From: Promethearchaeota archaeon
GTDB lineage: Archaea; Asgardarchaeota; Lokiarchaeia; Sigyniarchaeales; SOKP01
Length of the DNA stretch: 64,000 bases
NCBI GenBank assembly: GCA_013375475.1
Contig: JABXKD010000008.1
Coordinates: forward strand, 1 to 64,000
Direction of reading: 5' to 3'
The position numbers and the translations under genes are program-made. Numbering within the stretch: position 1 is the first letter of the stretch; each line of letters starts with the position of its first letter. The notes below the pieces were generated by a model. The model was given only the letters and a program-made list of their open reading frames with translations. It was not told where the DNA came from and ran no database searches. Below, piece after piece: positions 18,910 to 28,971 of the stretch.

Positions 18910-20547
18910 TTATCGCGTTAGTAATGAATCTAATTTACTTCTAATTTTATTTTCCATGTCGCCATTAATTATAGCGCTTCTCCTTAAAATTGAAATTCCT
19001 TGTTGAATTTTCTTGCTTAAACTCGAATCCTCAAGAATATTCCTACTTTCACATGAAAATTCAAAATTTGATCTCAGCGCCATATCTTCTTCAACTCTTT
19101 CAGTAACAGCTTGCTTTAAGTTGAGCATTGCTCCAGAAACTTCTTTGTAAATGTTGTTCGGATCGCTTGTAACAAATCCAGGGAATACTGAGACCATTTT
19201 TTCTTCCATCATTTGCTCATTTTCAACAAACATAACATATAAAGGCATATAGATCCACACGATTGGCCGAGAAAACAACTCGGATTGGTTGTCAACTAAC
19301 GACCAAGACACTAAATCTTGAGCTTCTTGCAGACAATTTCCATTTTTTAATTGGACAATAGCTTTTATTTGGGAATAGAAGTCTTCAATCTTATTTTGTA
19401 GAGCTTTAATTTCTGAAATTTTTTCTTGTTTTTCTTCTTCAAAAGCAGACAAGTTTTTATCTCTATCTTGAAGTTTCATGTCTAATGAGGATTTTAATTC
19501 TACCAATTTTTTTTCTGCTTCAATGTCAATTTCAAAAACGCTCTCTTTCAATTCCATGTATTTCTGAGTAAAGGATGTGATTGAACTTACAAAGTTATTA
19601 CCTTCATCTATTAAAAATTTGAAGTGGTTTTCAAAAGGGTTAGTAAGATCCTTAAAAACCTTACCTTTTAGTATTTCTGTCTGTGTAAAGCTTTTATTCT
19701 TTTTTATTATATCTTCTAACTGTCTTTCTGCAGTTTTAAACAAGACAGAAATATTTTCAATTACTCTCCTTTTCTCGTTAACTTTCCATTGGTCAATTTT
19801 ATCGCCTTCTAAATCGATCGTATTTTTCACTTGACCTGAATCAATTAACTGGGATGTTTTTGTAATCTGAGAGGAGAAACGGGAATTAATGTCTTTTAAT
19901 TGGACATTAACTTCAATTAGCCATTTATCAACTTCTTTACTGATTAATTCAATCTGAGTGTTCCACCTTAATGCATTACCCCTCATATAATCAACTGAAT
20001 TCCGATAATTATCTGCAATCTCTAAAGCTTGCTCTGTCGTAAAATTCGGTTCTAAAGGCATATAATCTGCGACGGGTTTAAATTCCGTAAAGGGCATTAA
20101 ATTTACTAATGTTTGAAGAAATTCTGGATCAACTAAGGATTTAATCTTTAGCTTCTGAAATTCTGATTCTTCGCTTTCGCCTAATGATTCTGCTTCACTA
20201 TCTGTGTATTTCAATACTTCAATTATTTTCTGTAGCTGCTCAATCTGCGTTCGATTCTCTATATTTCTTAAAAGATGACCGATTAGAGGTTGCCGAGGTG
20301 GATTAGAAAGTTTACCCTTTTTTGAAAAAACATTTAACCCATCTAAGATTATATGTGTACTAATAACACCTTGAACACAGAGGAATGGCCATAATAACCT
20401 AGAAAAAGATGCAATTTTCTCGTTTGGCTTTAGATCTTTTGTTAATAAATAAAATGCTAATGTTAATTCATCATGTTCATTAATGGGGGGTATAATTTGA
20501 GGTGTCTTAAATAGGGGTAATATATATTGATTGCCATGGATCGACAT
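18910..20547 (-). CDS. Large coiled-coil protein of unknown function
   Basis: 545 residues. Residues about 1-110 are mixed alpha/beta (GNQYILPLFKTPQIIPPI). Long charged heptad-like helices run through about 185-400 (e.g. FEEEKQEKISEIKALQNKIE), followed by a hydrophobic segment IVWIYMPLYVMFVENEQM (about 427-444) that may be a buried strand and helix or a single membrane-associated patch, and a helical C-terminus. No known domain was recognised. It is flanked by a GNAT gene and a membrane protein gene on the same strand, separated by 150 and 120 bases. A structural or membrane-remodelling scaffold role is possible but is speculation. Confidence 0.75.
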   Translation of the reverse strand: MSIHGNQYILPLFKTPQIIPPINEHDELTLAFYLLTKDLKPNEKIASFSRLLWPFLCVQGVISTHIILDGLNVFSKKGKLSNPPRQPLIGHLLRNIENRTQIEQLQKIIEVLKYTDSEAESLGESEESEFQKLKIKSLVDPEFLQTLVNLMPFTEFKPVADYMPLEPNFTTEQALEIADNYRNSVDYMRGNALRWNTQIELISKEVDKWLIEVNVQLKDINSRFSSQITKTSQLIDSGQVKNTIDLEGDKIDQWKVNEKRRVIENISVLFKTAERQLEDIIKKNKSFTQTEILKGKVFKDLTNPFENHFKFLIDEGNNFVSSITSFTQKYMELKESVFEIDIEAEKKLVELKSSLDMKLQDRDKNLSAFEEEKQEKISEIKALQNKIEDFYSQIKAIVQLKNGNCLQEAQDLVSWSLVDNQSELFSRPIVWIYMPLYVMFVENEQMMEEKMVSVFPGFVTSDPNNIYKEVSGAMLNLKQAVTERVEEDMALRSNFEFSCESRNILEDSSLSKKIQQGISILRRSAIINGDMENKIRSKLDSLLTR

Positions 20548-20667
20548 AAAATGAGCTCTTCTGATTTAAATTTAATTATTTAATGTTGTATAAGGATATC
20601 TAACTAATACAATAAATTTTATTTAAAATTATTTTTTAAAATAATGATAAAAAGAAAAATTAGAAAA

Positions 20668-21525
20668 TTATCTAAGTTGTTCATAATTGTTTGCAATCAC
20701 TATTATTAATAACGATAGTAAGATTAATAGTGGGGGTAAAATGGCTCTTACATGAGGAAATCCAAAGGTTTCTAGTAATCCTTGAATTATTCTTCCAAAA
20801 AAATAGATAAAGAATCCTATTGCATTTAAAGCGTAAGATCGTCTTAAAACTCCAAATGTTTTTAGCGCTAAATATACGAATATGAATGGAATTAAGAATA
20901 CCATTAAAGGTAAGAGAATAAAGTTAATGACAGCTCTACCCGCAGGGTACCAATCGAAAATTGTTACCAATTGAAAAGATGGAACATATTGATCTCTTAT
21001 ATCTGGATCCATTAAAACTGCATCTGGTAATGTCAAAGCTAGAATGGCAACAATTATAGGGATCGCTATCAAACACATTTTAAGTAAAAATCTTAAATTC
21101 TTATTTTTTAGAATTTTCTTAATTTTTGCTTTAATATCTGTTTTGTCAGAACTAGCTCCCATTTCTGTTATTGGGGGAAAAATTAGAGTACCAAATACAC
21201 CCATTAAGCAAGCAATTCCCATCCAAGTAGAAAAGGTAGCTAATCGATATAATAACATCATTATACCAACTAATTCTAAATTACTCATCGTACCAAACAG
21301 TTCGGGAGCGTAAAAATAATAAACAATAAAGAAACCTCTCCCGGCGGCTAGAAATAGAAATAAAACTGAAAAATAAAGCCAAAAGAGCTTTTTTGAAACT
21401 CTATATCTCATTAAAAGGAAGTATGCAAATATTAGAAAATAAAAACCTACAATTGCGTAATAAAGACCTGACTCAATACCATCCCATATAGTAAAAAATT
21501 GAAAAATGATGTCTTGAAAAATCAT
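20668..21525 (-). CDS. Polytopic membrane protein of unknown function
   Basis: 285 residues with about seven hydrophobic segments (approximately 23-40, 47-68, 82-112, 145-166, 190-218, 228-250, 258-280). A charged cytosolic loop (SSDKTDIKAKIKKILKNKNLR) sits between helices three and four. The arrangement resembles small sensor-like or 7TM archaeal proteins, but no diagnostic motif is visible. It lies upstream of the coiled-coil gene on the same strand and could be its membrane partner. Confidence 0.72.
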   Translation of the reverse strand: MIFQDIIFQFFTIWDGIESGLYYAIVGFYFLIFAYFLLMRYRVSKKLFWLYFSVLFLFLAAGRGFFIVYYFYAPELFGTMSNLELVGIMMLLYRLATFSTWMGIACLMGVFGTLIFPPITEMGASSDKTDIKAKIKKILKNKNLRFLLKMCLIAIPIIVAILALTLPDAVLMDPDIRDQYVPSFQLVTIFDWYPAGRAVINFILLPLMVFLIPFIFVYLALKTFGVLRRSYALNAIGFFIYFFGRIIQGLLETFGFPHVRAILPPLLILLSLLIIVIANNYEQLR

Positions 21526-21733
21526 GATAGATCAAGGATTAATTTTATTATGTTAATTAATTTGAATTTAAAACTTAAAATTATAATAATACTATCTTTT
21601 AGTTATATAAAAATTTACTTTATAAAATTTGAATCTCAAAATAACCGATTACTACCTTTAATTTAACATATAATCTTAAAATACAAATAGGAACAATGAT
21701 TCTAATAACTAATTTAGTAAGGATTTGATAAAA

Positions 21734-23218
21734 ATGAAGATAGAGGATAAGATTGATACTTTTAATTCGTTACTCCGTCGTCGTGGTTTTATTTGGGGTC
21801 CTTCTCCAGAGATTTATGGTGGTTTAGCGGGGTTTTATTCATACGGTCCAGCGGGAAAGGCTCTGAAAAACAACATCTTATCGATATTTAGACGTGAACT
21901 TAGAGCTTATGGATTTAGTGAAGTTGAATGCCCAGAAATTTTACCCAAAATAGTATGGGAAGCATCTGGTCACTTAGAACGATTTATTGATCCAGTTTTT
22001 CGTTGTAAAAAATGCGAAACAATGGTAAGAGCAGATAAGTTTCTTCAAGAACAGCTTCCAGATCATTCTATTGACGGTTTATCTTTTGAGGATATGAATA
22101 AACTATCACAACAGCACGTATTAAAATGTCCAAAATGTGATACGCTTTTTGAAAAAATTGAAGAATATAATCTAATGCTACAAACTTCTGTTGGAAGTGG
22201 TATAACAGCCTTTTTACGTCCAGAAACCGCTACTACAACTTACCTTTTATTTAATCGGTTAAATCAAGATGCACGTAGGCAATATCCTATAAAAGTATTT
22301 CAATACGGGAAAGCATTTAGGAACGAGATTTCACCTAGACAGTTAGTTCTTCGAATGAGAGCTTTTGATCAATTCGAAATTCAGCTATTTATTGGAAAGG
22401 AGCAAGAATTAAATTTCGAAGAATACGATGAAATTAAACATAATCTCCTACCTTTATTGGATTGGAAATCTCAAGAAAACAAAACCTTAATACCAAAAAA
22501 AATTGCTTTAAAAGACGCTATCGATAAAGGAATTCTTAAAAAGCCAGCTTTTGCGTATTGTATCTTTTTAGGTCATCATCTAACTTCAAAGTTGGGTTTT
22601 CCAGAAGAATCGATTCGATTAAGGCAACACTCTCCTCATGAGATGGCTCACTATGCTGATGATGCTTGGGACTTAGAAATAAACACTAAGCAATTTGGAT
22701 GGGTTGAAATTTGCGGGATTCACGATAGAACAGACTACGATTTGAAAAGACACGAGGAATTTTCTAATCAAAACTTTAAGATTTCAATGGGAACAGACCC
22801 AAACTCAAAGGAAATTCCACAAATACTTGAAATCGCATTCGGTCCTGATAGAATTATTTATACTCTCCTCGAGACTACTTTTAACATAGTGGACGAACGA
22901 ATAGTCTTAAATTTAAACGCCCAACTTGCTCCTAACCTTGTTGCTGTATTTCCATTAGTGAAAAATAAAGAAAAAATCCTGAATCTAGCAAAAAAAATAC
23001 ACAAATTATTACTAGATAATAGAATCTCTTCTTTTTTTGATTCTGCAGGATCAATTGGTAAGAGATATAGAAGACAAGATGAATTAGGAACGCCGTTTTG
23101 CATTACAATAGATTATGATTCACTAGATGATAATACCATCACTATTAGATATAGAGACACAATGGAACAGAAGAGAGTATTAATTTCAGAAATTTTAGAT
23201 TATATTGATAACAAATAA
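21734..23218 (+). CDS. glyS: Glycyl-tRNA synthetase, archaeal/eukaryotic alpha2 type
   Basis: About 494 residues. Class II motifs and Gly-specific blocks are clear: RRRGFIWGPSPEIYGGLAGFYSYGPAG at the N-terminus, the zinc-binding FRCKKCETMVRADK and LKCPKCDTLF (about 92-140), FLRPETATTTYLLF, QYGKAFRNEISPRQ (motif 2), AFGPDRI (motif 3), and the C-terminal anticodon-binding domain starting at LAPNLVAVFPLV. It charges tRNA-Gly with glycine. It is somewhat shorter than many archaeal homologues because the insertion between motifs is compact. A TTG at 21725 is in frame, but GGATTTGAT before ATG 21734 favours the ATG. It is an essential gene in a stand-alone position. Confidence 0.97.
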   Translation: MKIEDKIDTFNSLLRRRGFIWGPSPEIYGGLAGFYSYGPAGKALKNNILSIFRRELRAYGFSEVECPEILPKIVWEASGHLERFIDPVFRCKKCETMVRADKFLQEQLPDHSIDGLSFEDMNKLSQQHVLKCPKCDTLFEKIEEYNLMLQTSVGSGITAFLRPETATTTYLLFNRLNQDARRQYPIKVFQYGKAFRNEISPRQLVLRMRAFDQFEIQLFIGKEQELNFEEYDEIKHNLLPLLDWKSQENKTLIPKKIALKDAIDKGILKKPAFAYCIFLGHHLTSKLGFPEESIRLRQHSPHEMAHYADDAWDLEINTKQFGWVEICGIHDRTDYDLKRHEEFSNQNFKISMGTDPNSKEIPQILEIAFGPDRIIYTLLETTFNIVDERIVLNLNAQLAPNLVAVFPLVKNKEKILNLAKKIHKLLLDNRISSFFDSAGSIGKRYRRQDELGTPFCITIDYDSLDDNTITIRYRDTMEQKRVLISEILDYIDNK

Positions 23219-23343
23219 TAAAAAATAAAGTCAAAATATCCTTGAATACCAGAGATTTTCAGAAAAAAATTTTAAAGAGAAGAACATTTTTCTAAAAAAT
23301 ATATCGATATTAAAAAATAATTTAAATCGTATGTAGATTTATT

Positions 23344-26118
23344 ATGAATTACAATAACACTTTTGCTTTGAGATTAAAAAGGAAAAAGAGAAATGGAAAC
23401 GCCAAAATTCTTTTCTGTGTCTTCTTCCTTATTTTGTTTATTTTTAATGTTTTCTATTTTAACGATAACCTATTACATGATAGTATTAATGAGAGTGATA
23501 ATTTCTCTCTTGATAATAAAAATCTTGATATAACCGACATTAGTCTATCCGCAGGTCCAGAAATTTTTGTAGATCCTTTTAAAATTAATTTTACGAAGAA
23601 ATGGAATTTTTTTGCTTCTAAATTTAAATCCGATATAGAAATGGATATTGACACATATTATAGAAAAGGGGATAGTCTAGGAGTAATAACTCATGATAAA
23701 GTATACTCTATTGACAATATGCTAGTATATAAAACTCTACTGAAGGATGATACTGATGCATATGACACTTTTGATTCATACTTAAAATTAAGAGCTTCAC
23801 CCTTATGGTATCAAGACAGTGTGGATCCAAGTAATTATGGGTTCATACATTCGGTTGACAACACTACAGGGCAAGCGTTTGACGATACGCGTTATTTAAT
23901 AGATAATCTCATGCCGATTTTTCTGTTAATTGATAATATCGGAAATGAAATTAACAGTTTTAATATTAATAGTGTCTACCCTAAAGACTCAATCGAAGAA
24001 ATATTTCATTTGATAAACTCATCTCAATTTTGGGACAATACTTACGAAGGTTTCTATGATCATAACTCTACAACTGATAAATACGCAGAAAGTAATATGT
24101 ATGCTATATTGGCTGCTCTTGAAATTCGACGGATTTATGAGGAACTCAATTTAGATAGTGCAATTAAGAATAGGGCATATGAAATAGCCAATATCACTCT
24201 AAACAAACTTTTAAACGAATTATGGGATAATACTGACGGAGGTTTTGAATATTATCGTCTAAATGATTGGGGAGCTGGAGCAGCAGGAGATTCTTATAAA
24301 TATTTACAAACCAACGCATTAGGTATTATAACACTGTTAGAATATTGGATTGATTCTGGAATGCAAAGCGATTCTACTTACCTTAAAAATGCTACCTTCC
24401 TATTTAGCAAAATGGAGGCATTATGGGATTCAGGATTTAATGCTTATGAACAATTCCGCGATTCTGATTGGACTGGAACCCCAATAGTAAATGCCACATT
24501 TGTAGAATTGGAAGCAAATTCTGCCATGATGTCGGCTTGTTTAAAGCTTTTTGAGTATACGGGAAATCTTACTTATTATGATAGAGCTTGGCAATTATAT
24601 GATACTTTTGAAAGTTCCTTTTACGATACTTCTGTTAATTCTTATAGAAAATCAATAGATCCAGTTGATAATGATAAAGACTTATATATTAACCTTAAAT
24701 TGTGCGAAGCTTATTTAGAAGCGTTTAAAGTTTACAATAGTACGAGGTTAGATTCGTTTTATAATGTGACTGATCTCATTCCAGATTTTATATTTAATCA
24801 AGACACCCTAAATATTACAAGCATTTATTCTTACATAAAAACAGATAACTATTTTAACACGACAACCGATCAATATGAAACATTTACAGTTGAATACAAG
24901 ATTGATGATGCTTCTATTAATTACATATTCAAAAACCCTAAGGAAGTAATATTTGATACAATAACACAACAAATTACGGATACATCTACTACATTATTAT
25001 ATGATATTACTGACAGCTTGGAAATAGGAAATGGCTATTATCTTCAAATTTTTGCCAACTCTACTAATTTTGGTACATCTCATATATTAAAACATTTTAA
25101 TGTAATTTCTGGCTTAGTAAACTTACCTATTCTAGGGCTACCTCAGATTCTATATCAAGGACCCATAGTAAATATCACAATTCCTATTAACAACACTCGT
25201 TCGAAAGATGTTAACCTAACTGCTTCCATAGAAGGAACCGAAATCGTTGTTGAGGTTCAAAATATAACTTTTATCTCTAATGTATTAACGAACGTGATGT
25301 TTAACTTAACAACTATTTTTGATGCTGTTATCGGCTCTCACAACATTAACTTTAAATTCAAAGAAGGGAATATAATCTATTTAGAAATAAACCAAAGCAT
25401 AAATATTGGACATTCATTCGATTACTCAAGTTTTATTTACGAAAGTTCAGTAGTAAATGGAGAAATCGCTTTCGTTTCTATGAAACTAACTAATTTCTTA
25501 CCCAATAATACACAAACATTTAATGTTAGTTTTATTCAGGATGATTCCGTAATTTTAGAGGAAGAAATATTTTTATACGAAAAGGAAATCAGAACGATGT
25601 ATTTCATTTTGTACTATTCTGCTATCGAGGGTAATAGTATTAATATAACAATGGAAATTTCAAAAGGTAGCACAATTTTCTATAATAGACAATTCAATGT
25701 TGAAATAATACCAAAGTATGAAATACTAAGCGTATCTTTTCCTGAAAATATAGAACAAGGCGTAACTGCTCAGTTTATCCTAATTATTCAGAACAATCAA
25801 GATAAATCTGAATCATTTACACTTTATGTAAATGGAAATTCAGTAGCAACAAATCTCGACGGATTTGGGCCTGGTATCAATAGGATTACGTTTGATGTAA
25901 TTCCTAGCATAAATCCTTATGATTTTGGAAAAAAGTCTTATATATTCGAATTAAAAGACGGTTCTAATAATCCTATTGCAAGATATTACTATGAAGTACA
26001 ATTGGAACTATCTCCATTCAATTTAATAGTATTTTATATTCTTCCTGTGTTGATTCCAGTATGTATTGCTTTAATATACAAAAATAAAGAAATTAAACAT
26101 AAATTATTAAGAAGATGA
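23344..26118 (+). CDS. Large membrane-anchored surface protein with six-hairpin-like domain
   Basis: 924 residues. An N-terminal hydrophobic segment (ILFCVFFLILFIFNVFYF, about 22-39) is a signal anchor; a C-terminal transmembrane helix (LIVFYILPVLIPVCIALIY, about 894-912) is followed by a short basic tail. The extracellular part has many N-x-S/T sequons. Residues about 100-470 contain repeated W/Y-rich helical units (LWDNTDGGFEYYRLNDWG, ALWDSGFNAYEQF) that resemble an alpha/alpha six-hairpin toroid as in glycosidases and epimerases; the rest is beta-sandwich-like. Function could be glycan binding or hydrolysis at the surface, but no catalytic residues were assigned. The next gene begins seven bases later. 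Confidence 0.75.
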   Translation: MNYNNTFALRLKRKKRNGNAKILFCVFFLILFIFNVFYFNDNLLHDSINESDNFSLDNKNLDITDISLSAGPEIFVDPFKINFTKKWNFFASKFKSDIEMDIDTYYRKGDSLGVITHDKVYSIDNMLVYKTLLKDDTDAYDTFDSYLKLRASPLWYQDSVDPSNYGFIHSVDNTTGQAFDDTRYLIDNLMPIFLLIDNIGNEINSFNINSVYPKDSIEEIFHLINSSQFWDNTYEGFYDHNSTTDKYAESNMYAILAALEIRRIYEELNLDSAIKNRAYEIANITLNKLLNELWDNTDGGFEYYRLNDWGAGAAGDSYKYLQTNALGIITLLEYWIDSGMQSDSTYLKNATFLFSKMEALWDSGFNAYEQFRDSDWTGTPIVNATFVELEANSAMMSACLKLFEYTGNLTYYDRAWQLYDTFESSFYDTSVNSYRKSIDPVDNDKDLYINLKLCEAYLEAFKVYNSTRLDSFYNVTDLIPDFIFNQDTLNITSIYSYIKTDNYFNTTTDQYETFTVEYKIDDASINYIFKNPKEVIFDTITQQITDTSTTLLYDITDSLEIGNGYYLQIFANSTNFGTSHILKHFNVISGLVNLPILGLPQILYQGPIVNITIPINNTRSKDVNLTASIEGTEIVVEVQNITFISNVLTNVMFNLTTIFDAVIGSHNINFKFKEGNIIYLEINQSINIGHSFDYSSFIYESSVVNGEIAFVSMKLTNFLPNNTQTFNVSFIQDDSVILEEEIFLYEKEIRTMYFILYYSAIEGNSINITMEISKGSTIFYNRQFNVEIIPKYEILSVSFPENIEQGVTAQFILIIQNNQDKSESFTLYVNGNSVATNLDGFGPGINRITFDVIPSINPYDFGKKSYIFELKDGSNNPIARYYYEVQLELSPFNLIVFYILPVLIPVCIALIYKNKEIKHKLLRR

Positions 26119-26125
26119 TTGAAAA

Positions 26126-27838
26126 ATGAGTAGACGAAAAACATCAACAAAGTTATTTTTGATACTTTTTATTTTCGCAACAATATTTTTATCCACTTGG
26201 TTAGCCTCAATAAATATAAACAACGGTACTGATCTAGGCTCTGAACAAGAAAGTGCGCTTTATAATTTTCAGTATGTTACTGATTTGAAAAGTTCGGCCA
26301 ATGGAGATTCTTTAGATTATTCCTCTATACATCAAAATAGAACAACAGTTTATAGGCTCTTTGAATCTATTGAGTTCAACATTAACGCATCAAAATTTAC
26401 CAACCCTAATTATACTATTATGCAAATTCATTATTCAAATAACGATATAGAGAATTTTAACATGGAATATGTGTCTGGTACGGATACAAATTTTACATAC
26501 TCCTATACTCCGAGATATTACGATCCTATGGGATTCCAAAACGTGAGTTTCTTAATATATAACCTCACGAATAGCCTTCTTAGTTCTTCAACTCCAATTA
26601 CTAATTTTACGATAGAATCTAACTATTTGTTATTACTTAACAGCACAAAATACAGTAGAGATGACACTCTTTTCGCGGAGTTAATTGTTAACGACGAACC
26701 TCAACCTTACGACTTTAACTGGAATGTGACTGTAGTTGATAGCGATAATGAAACTCTTCAAAGAAACTTATTTGATGTTGGCAACAATTTAAATCAATTT
26801 TCTTTTGCGATCGATGACAGATTTAATTTTACTAACGATTTATATTACATCAAGATCAATATTACGGACGCTTTGAGAAATACTAAAGAAGCAGCATACT
26901 ATCCTTTTAGCGTGTTAAATTCATTACCAGAGATCGTAGAACCTTCGATTGATTTTTCAGTTAATCCACTAATGAGAACAGAAGATTGTATTCTTAATTT
27001 AAATGTTACCGATGAGGACAAATACACTTTACCTGAAAATCTTACAGTTTTTCTAACAATTCAAGATTCTACTGGTATAAAAGGTACCCCGATACCTTTA
27101 ACCAATAATAACAATTGGACTTTTACTACAACTTTTTCAATAGATATAGCTAAACCCTTAGGAAGATATCAAATGCATATCGTAGTTGAAGACCAGTACG
27201 GTGGACAAGACAATGTAAGTGTATCCATTACGGTTTTAAATAATCCTCCTGAAATCCAAGGGTACTACATTAATGGATTTAGTATGGATCAGGCAATCTC
27301 AGTAAATTATGGAGAAGATTTAGACTTTACTTTTGATGTTAGTGATACCGAAAATACGATTGATTACATAACAGTTTCCCTTTTAGATGAAGAAAACAAC
27401 TGGTATAATATAACAAAAAAATACGGAAGCGGCTTAAAAATTACAATCAGAACGGAAGAATTAATAACTGGAATTTGGTACGTATATGTTTCTGTTACTG
27501 ATGTTGATGGCGCAACTACTAACCTTCATTCAGACTATAGTTTTGCTCCTCAAGAAATTAATGTAATCCCCGATTTACTAACACCTGTTCTTCCATGGTT
27601 AGGATTTTCAATTGGATTACTAATCGGTATTTTAGTTGGCGTAGGAATTCTCTATAAGAAATTTAAAACCAAATATATCGAACCAAAAGAAATCCAACCA
27701 AAGAAACCTTCAAAGTCACCGAAAACTGCTCCATCTAAAAAGATTATAGAGAAAGTTGAAACAAAAAAAATTGAAGCAGAGGAGCGCGAAGAAATCCTTA
27801 AAGAACCTCAGAGAAAGATAAAAAGAAAATTAAAATAA
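26126..27838 (+). CDS. Surface protein with Ig/cadherin-like repeats and basic cytosolic tail
   Basis: 570 residues. N-terminal signal helix (LFLILFIFATIFLSTWLASI, about 9-28), then beta-sandwich domains with cadherin-like phrases such as VTDEDKYTLPENL and VSVTDVDGATTNL, and many N-glycosylation sequons. A single transmembrane helix (LPWLGFSIGLLIGILVGVGILY, about 489-510) precedes a lysine- and proline-rich cytoplasmic tail of about 55 residues (KPSKSPKTAPSKK). The topology is that of a type I receptor or adhesin. It is co-transcribed with the upstream surface protein (seven-base gap), and the two likely form one cell-surface complex. Ligand unknown. Confidence 0.75.
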   Translation: MSRRKTSTKLFLILFIFATIFLSTWLASININNGTDLGSEQESALYNFQYVTDLKSSANGDSLDYSSIHQNRTTVYRLFESIEFNINASKFTNPNYTIMQIHYSNNDIENFNMEYVSGTDTNFTYSYTPRYYDPMGFQNVSFLIYNLTNSLLSSSTPITNFTIESNYLLLLNSTKYSRDDTLFAELIVNDEPQPYDFNWNVTVVDSDNETLQRNLFDVGNNLNQFSFAIDDRFNFTNDLYYIKINITDALRNTKEAAYYPFSVLNSLPEIVEPSIDFSVNPLMRTEDCILNLNVTDEDKYTLPENLTVFLTIQDSTGIKGTPIPLTNNNNWTFTTTFSIDIAKPLGRYQMHIVVEDQYGGQDNVSVSITVLNNPPEIQGYYINGFSMDQAISVNYGEDLDFTFDVSDTENTIDYITVSLLDEENNWYNITKKYGSGLKITIRTEELITGIWYVYVSVTDVDGATTNLHSDYSFAPQEINVIPDLLTPVLPWLGFSIGLLIGILVGVGILYKKFKTKYIEPKEIQPKKPSKSPKTAPSKKIIEKVETKKIEAEEREEILKEPQRKIKRKLK

Positions 27839-27883
27839 AATTTTTTATTCCATTTTTAGGAATAAAATACTATTTTTTGCTGG

Positions 27884-28795
27884 TTAAGTTAATATATCGT
27901 ATAAGCGATACTGAAACTTTCCAAGTTCGCCACCATAATTACCCGCACTGATTTTATTAACTCCCGGAATTTTGACAGATGCTTGAATTCCTAACTTCAT
28001 TGCCTTTTTAACAGCATCTTCGGTAGCGCCATCTAGAATTATTTCATAAACGCAATTATCTTTTTCCCCTAATAAAGACCCCTCAATTTTATTACGGAGA
28101 GTTGGACAGAGAGGATCGTTTGTTGATGCGTTTAAAAATTTATATTGTGATCCCACTTTAGAACCAGATCGCGCAATTCCTCCTGGGAAAGGAGCAATCA
28201 CATTTTCTACTTCTTTAATAGCGTCTATCGCCTTTTCAGCAGCTTCTAAGGCAGCTTCTTGCGTTTCACCAAATATTAAAAAATTTCCGCCTGCGATTCC
28301 TTTTCCAACTTTAAAATTACTCTGAACAACGAACTCCCCATCCATAACTGGAATTTTCCACGCTTCAAAATTATAGAGTCCTTCTGCCATTTCCTCAAAT
28401 TTGTCACCAAAGAATTTAAGTTTGTACCCCGTTTTTATTTCAAAATCTTTTTCTGGAGCGAGAGAACCATTTAAAGCGTCAAAACACGCAGTAGTAGGGC
28501 AAGTTAATATACACTGCCCAATTCTATTCAATAATACTTGATCCATCTTATCTTTTTTAGTCTTAAAAAACATCAACACAACTCCCGGGCGTTTATCGGG
28601 AGTATCATTAGGAGAAACAAAAACATCCACTCCTGCTTCTGAATCACAGTGGATTGTCGATGTACCATAACCTGTCGCGATTTGACTAGCAATTTTAACC
28701 CATTTTGTATTAGTTGCTGTCACTAAAATTCTCGTAAAAACAGCTCCAAAGGCTTCACAAAAAGTATCTTCAATTTCCACTCCATTTATTTCCAT
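27884..28795 (-). CDS. ftr: Formylmethanofuran:tetrahydromethanopterin formyltransferase
   Basis: 303 residues, the normal length. It transfers the formyl group between formylmethanofuran and tetrahydromethanopterin in the archaeal methyl branch of the Wood-Ljungdahl pathway. The N-terminus (VEIEDTFCEAFGAVFTRILV) and the segments IATGYGTSTIHCDSEAG, PGGIARSGSKVGS and GVNKISAGNYGGELGKFQ are highly characteristic. It is divergent from the F420-dependent Mtd gene, which sits two steps later in the reductive direction of the pathway. The 176-base intergenic region is very AT-rich and probably carries both promoters. Confidence 0.96.
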   Translation of the reverse strand: MEINGVEIEDTFCEAFGAVFTRILVTATNTKWVKIASQIATGYGTSTIHCDSEAGVDVFVSPNDTPDKRPGVVLMFFKTKKDKMDQVLLNRIGQCILTCPTTACFDALNGSLAPEKDFEIKTGYKLKFFGDKFEEMAEGLYNFEAWKIPVMDGEFVVQSNFKVGKGIAGGNFLIFGETQEAALEAAEKAIDAIKEVENVIAPFPGGIARSGSKVGSQYKFLNASTNDPLCPTLRNKIEGSLLGEKDNCVYEIILDGATEDAVKKAMKLGIQASVKIPGVNKISAGNYGGELGKFQYRLYDILT

Positions 28796-28971
28796 TTTTT
28801 ATCAACATTTCTATTTTGTAATTCAAATCCTATTAATTATTATAAATTTTAATAGAACGCAATAATATATAAAATTTTTAACAAAAAAAACTAAAAATTT
28901 TAATTAATTATAAATTTAAGAAATTCATAGCAGAATCTCTATGATTTTCATTAACTTTAAAGTTGTTTAAA

